This document shows positions 62,435 to 64,000 of a DNA stretch of 64,000 nucleotides, piece after piece; positions within the stretch are counted from its first letter, which is position 1, and the number at the start of each line of letters is the position of its first letter. A model generated the notes under the pieces. That model searched no databases. It worked only from the letters and a program-made list of their open reading frames with translations, and was not told the origin of the DNA. A program made the position numbers and the translations under genes. Source of the DNA: Alkaliphilus sp. B6464 (GTDB lineage: Bacteria; Bacillota; Clostridia; Peptostreptococcales; Natronincolaceae); NCBI RefSeq assembly GCF_018141165.1, contig NZ_CP058557.1, forward strand, positions 372,001-436,000, given 5' to 3'.

Positions 62435-62799
62435 TCACCTCTTTTAGAATTCAGTTCGACTATTTTTTTAAGCTCTTCAAGTTCTTCTTTAGATAATTTT
62501 TCCTTCTTAAGAAATGATGTAAAGAACATCTTTAATGATCCATCAAAGACTTTATCTATAAATTCATATGCTTCAGCTTTTTGAATTTTGTCTCTTTCTT
62601 TAAGTACTATAACTATAGAGTTTTCATTCTTGATAATTCCTCTATCGCTGAGTCTGCGGATAACAGTATAAGTTGTTGATTTTTTCCATCCCAGCTCATC
62701 TTCAGCAAGCCTTACAAGCTCAGAACTCTTTATAGGTGCTCTGTCCCACACTAAATTCATAAACTTAAATTCTGCATCGAATATTTTTGTACTTTCCAT
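62431..62799 (-). CDS. BlaI/MecI/CopY-family repressor
   Basis: It has 122 aa: winged-helix DNA-binding domain (AEFKFMNLVWDRAPIKSSEL, KKSTTYTVIRRLSDRGII) and a C-terminal dimerisation helix region (FDGSLKMFFTSFLKKEKLSK). I chose the ATG at 62799, seven bases after AAGGAGGTG, over the GTG at 62808 inside that site. It is first in an operon with the M56 protease. Two dyads over its promoter are probable operators. Confidence 0.93.
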   Translation of the reverse strand: MESTKIFDAEFKFMNLVWDRAPIKSSELVRLAEDELGWKKSTTYTVIRRLSDRGIIKNENSIVIVLKERDKIQKAEAYEFIDKVFDGSLKMFFTSFLKKEKLSKEELEELKKIVELNSKRGE

Positions 62800-62814
62800 A
62801 AAAAACACCTCCTT

Positions 62815-62869
62815 GGTTTAATGTATTAGACCTTAGTTTCAGTTTAATGCGTTAAACCTCTAGTGTCAA
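62815..62869 (-). promoter_or_regulatory. blaI promoter with two operator dyads
   Basis: On the minus strand TTGACA (62869-62864) and TAAACT (62846-62841) are 17 bases apart. Dyad GTTTAA-TGCG-TTAAAC (62842-62857) fills the spacer and overlaps the -10. A second dyad GGTTTAA-TGTA-TTAGACC (62815-62832) lies just downstream. This is a layout for tight autorepression. Confidence 0.7.
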
Positions 62870-62880
62870 GTTATTTTATA

Positions 62881-62921
62881 AAAAATCCCTAGAAATCATT
62901 TCTTGATCTCTAGGGATTTTT
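62881..62921. terminator. Bidirectional terminator
   Basis: AAAAATCCCTAGA (62881-62893) and TCTAGGGATTTTT (62909-62921) form a perfect 13-bp stem, 35 bases after the DUF1846 stop. Confidence 0.85.
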
Positions 62922-62955
62922 GATTTATATGCAATTTCATTAAGTGCATAATTTC

Positions 62956-64000
62956 CTATGCATTATAATAAAGACTTTCCGTAGCATATTCAGGGTCGCT
63001 GGTTATGTCTATTCCCAGTTTGTTGAATATCTGCTCATCATTTGAACTTAAAATAGTAGTTGAATGTGCCTGGCATCCCTTTAGCATAGATAACTTTTCC
63101 ATAGCTACCTGTGCTGTTGGATTAGTAGCTGCGCATATACTAAGGGCAATTAGTATTTCCTCGCAGTCTAAAACTCCATTTCTATTTCCTAATGTTTTAG
63201 ATTTTAGGCTTCTAATCGGTTCAAGTATAACTGGAGAAATTAGATAAATTTCATCAGATATATTAGCTAGGTATTTAACAGCATTTAAGATCACAGCCGC
63301 TGTTGCGTCCATTAGCTCAGAATTCTTACCTGTTAAGATTGTCCCATTGTTAAGCTCTATTGATACCGCCGGACAGACTTCATTTTTATTGGATATTTCT
63401 TTTAATCTAGCAGATCGTTCTCTTGCAGGGCCAACCACTGTTCTATCTTCCGGTCTTAGTTCTAGCTCCTCCATAATTAGTTTCGATCTTTCAAAGGTTT
63501 CTTTTTCTACATAACCTTTTTTATACTCACACCCTGTTTTAAAATACCTTCTAATAATTTCTTGCTTAGATGCTTCTTTTACTGCTTCATCGTCAATTAT
63601 ACCAAAACCTACTCTGTTAACTCCCATATCCGTTGGAGATTTGTATACTGATTCTGTTCCTGTTATTTTTTCTATAATTCTTTTAAGTACGGGGAAGGTT
63701 TCTACATCACGATTGTAGTTAACTGCTACCTCATTGTAGGCATCAAGATGAAAGGGGTCTATCATATTTGCATCTTTCAGATCTACTGTTGCTGCCTCAT
63801 AAGCTATATTTAAAGGATGCTTTAAAGGAACATTCCATACAGGGAAGGTCTCAAATTTTGAATATCCTGCTGCCCTACCTCTTTTATATTCATGATATAA
63901 CTGACTAAGACAGGTTGCTAGCTTACCACTTCCTGGCCCTGGAGCAGTTACAACAACAATGGGCTTTGTTGTCTCAATATATGGATTCTTACCATATCCT
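62956..64000 (-). CDS. DUF1846 (UPF0371) family protein (partial, C-terminal part)
   Basis: The frame is open to the window edge, so the N-terminal part is missing; about 348 residues are present. Family segments are [80 protein letters not shown] and [19 protein letters not shown]. The P-loop-like GPGSGK suggests nucleotide binding. Full-length members are about 500 aa, conserved in Firmicutes, with no firmly known function. Confidence 0.9.
   Translation of the reverse strand, partial: GYGKNPYIETTKPIVVVTAPGPGSGKLATCLSQLYHEYKRGRAAGYSKFETFPVWNVPLKHPLNIAYEAATVDLKDANMIDPFHLDAYNEVAVNYNRDVETFPVLKRIIEKITGTESVYKSPTDMGVNRVGFGIIDDEAVKEASKQEIIRRYFKTGCEYKKGYVEKETFERSKLIMEELELRPEDRTVVGPARERSARLKEISNKNEVCPAVSIELNNGTILTGKNSELMDATAAVILNAVKYLANISDEIYLISPVILEPIRSLKSKTLGNRNGVLDCEEILIALSICAATNPTAQVAMEKLSMLKGCQAHSTTILSSNDEQIFNKLGIDITSDPEYATESLYYNA

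Overview
This window is AT-rich DNA from a low-GC, anaerobic, spore-forming Firmicute of the class Clostridia. The evidence is the acpS-gerS-alr-mazEF block, a probable UGA (selenocysteine) gene, a coat-like repeat protein, paired AddAB/SbcCD and a LanFEG/Cpr-type peptide-resistance operon. An Alkaliphilus-like relative is my guess; I did no search. I saw no rRNA, tRNA or CRISPR.

Layout. 1-0.8 kb: 5' part of a DUF5693 membrane protein. 0.9-5.4 kb (minus): secreted protein, two 69-bp structured repeats, mazF-mazE-alr-gerS-acpS, coiled-coil protein. 5.6-6.6 kb: lipoprotein. 6.8-12.9 kb (minus): complete oppABCDF with a readable promoter. 13.2-21.2 kb: DUF3899 protein, ABC exporter beside a permease remnant, orphan peptide-binding protein, endonuclease IV, three small membrane proteins in an operon, a 59-aa protein, a hidden selenoprotein (20184-20465) and UPF0180. 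21.3-25.9 kb (plus): LanFEG-like ABC transporter with its two-component system. 25.9-29.5 kb: transposase debris, coat-like genes, YlbF and a group II intron placed just after a terminator hairpin. 29.6-34.4 kb: a second orphan peptide-binding protein, PhzF, YfjL-like protein, polysaccharide deacetylase. 34.5-46.2 kb (minus): addB-addA-sbcD-sbcC. 46.5-47.6 kb: iron alcohol dehydrogenase.

48.0-56.7 kb is the most interesting part. It is an island bounded by a 483-bp direct repeat copied from the 3' end of a histidine kinase gene, and also marked by inward-facing IS982 sequences. It carries a radical-SAM/SPASM peptide maturase, four tandem short Cys-rich precursor genes (two intact, two frameshifted), an ABC exporter and a CPBP protease. 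A divergent HTH-TPR (RRNPP-type) regulator is followed by a signal-peptide-like reading frame that looks like a pheromone precursor but lacks a normal start codon. I read it as a peptide-regulated, partly decayed RiPP (modified peptide) system.

56.7-64 kb (minus): lipoprotein-response regulator-kinase operon, BlaI-BlaR1 pair with operators over its own promoter, and the 3' part of a DUF1846 gene cut by the window end. Many starts are GTG or TTG; several starts here were chosen by ribosome binding site.
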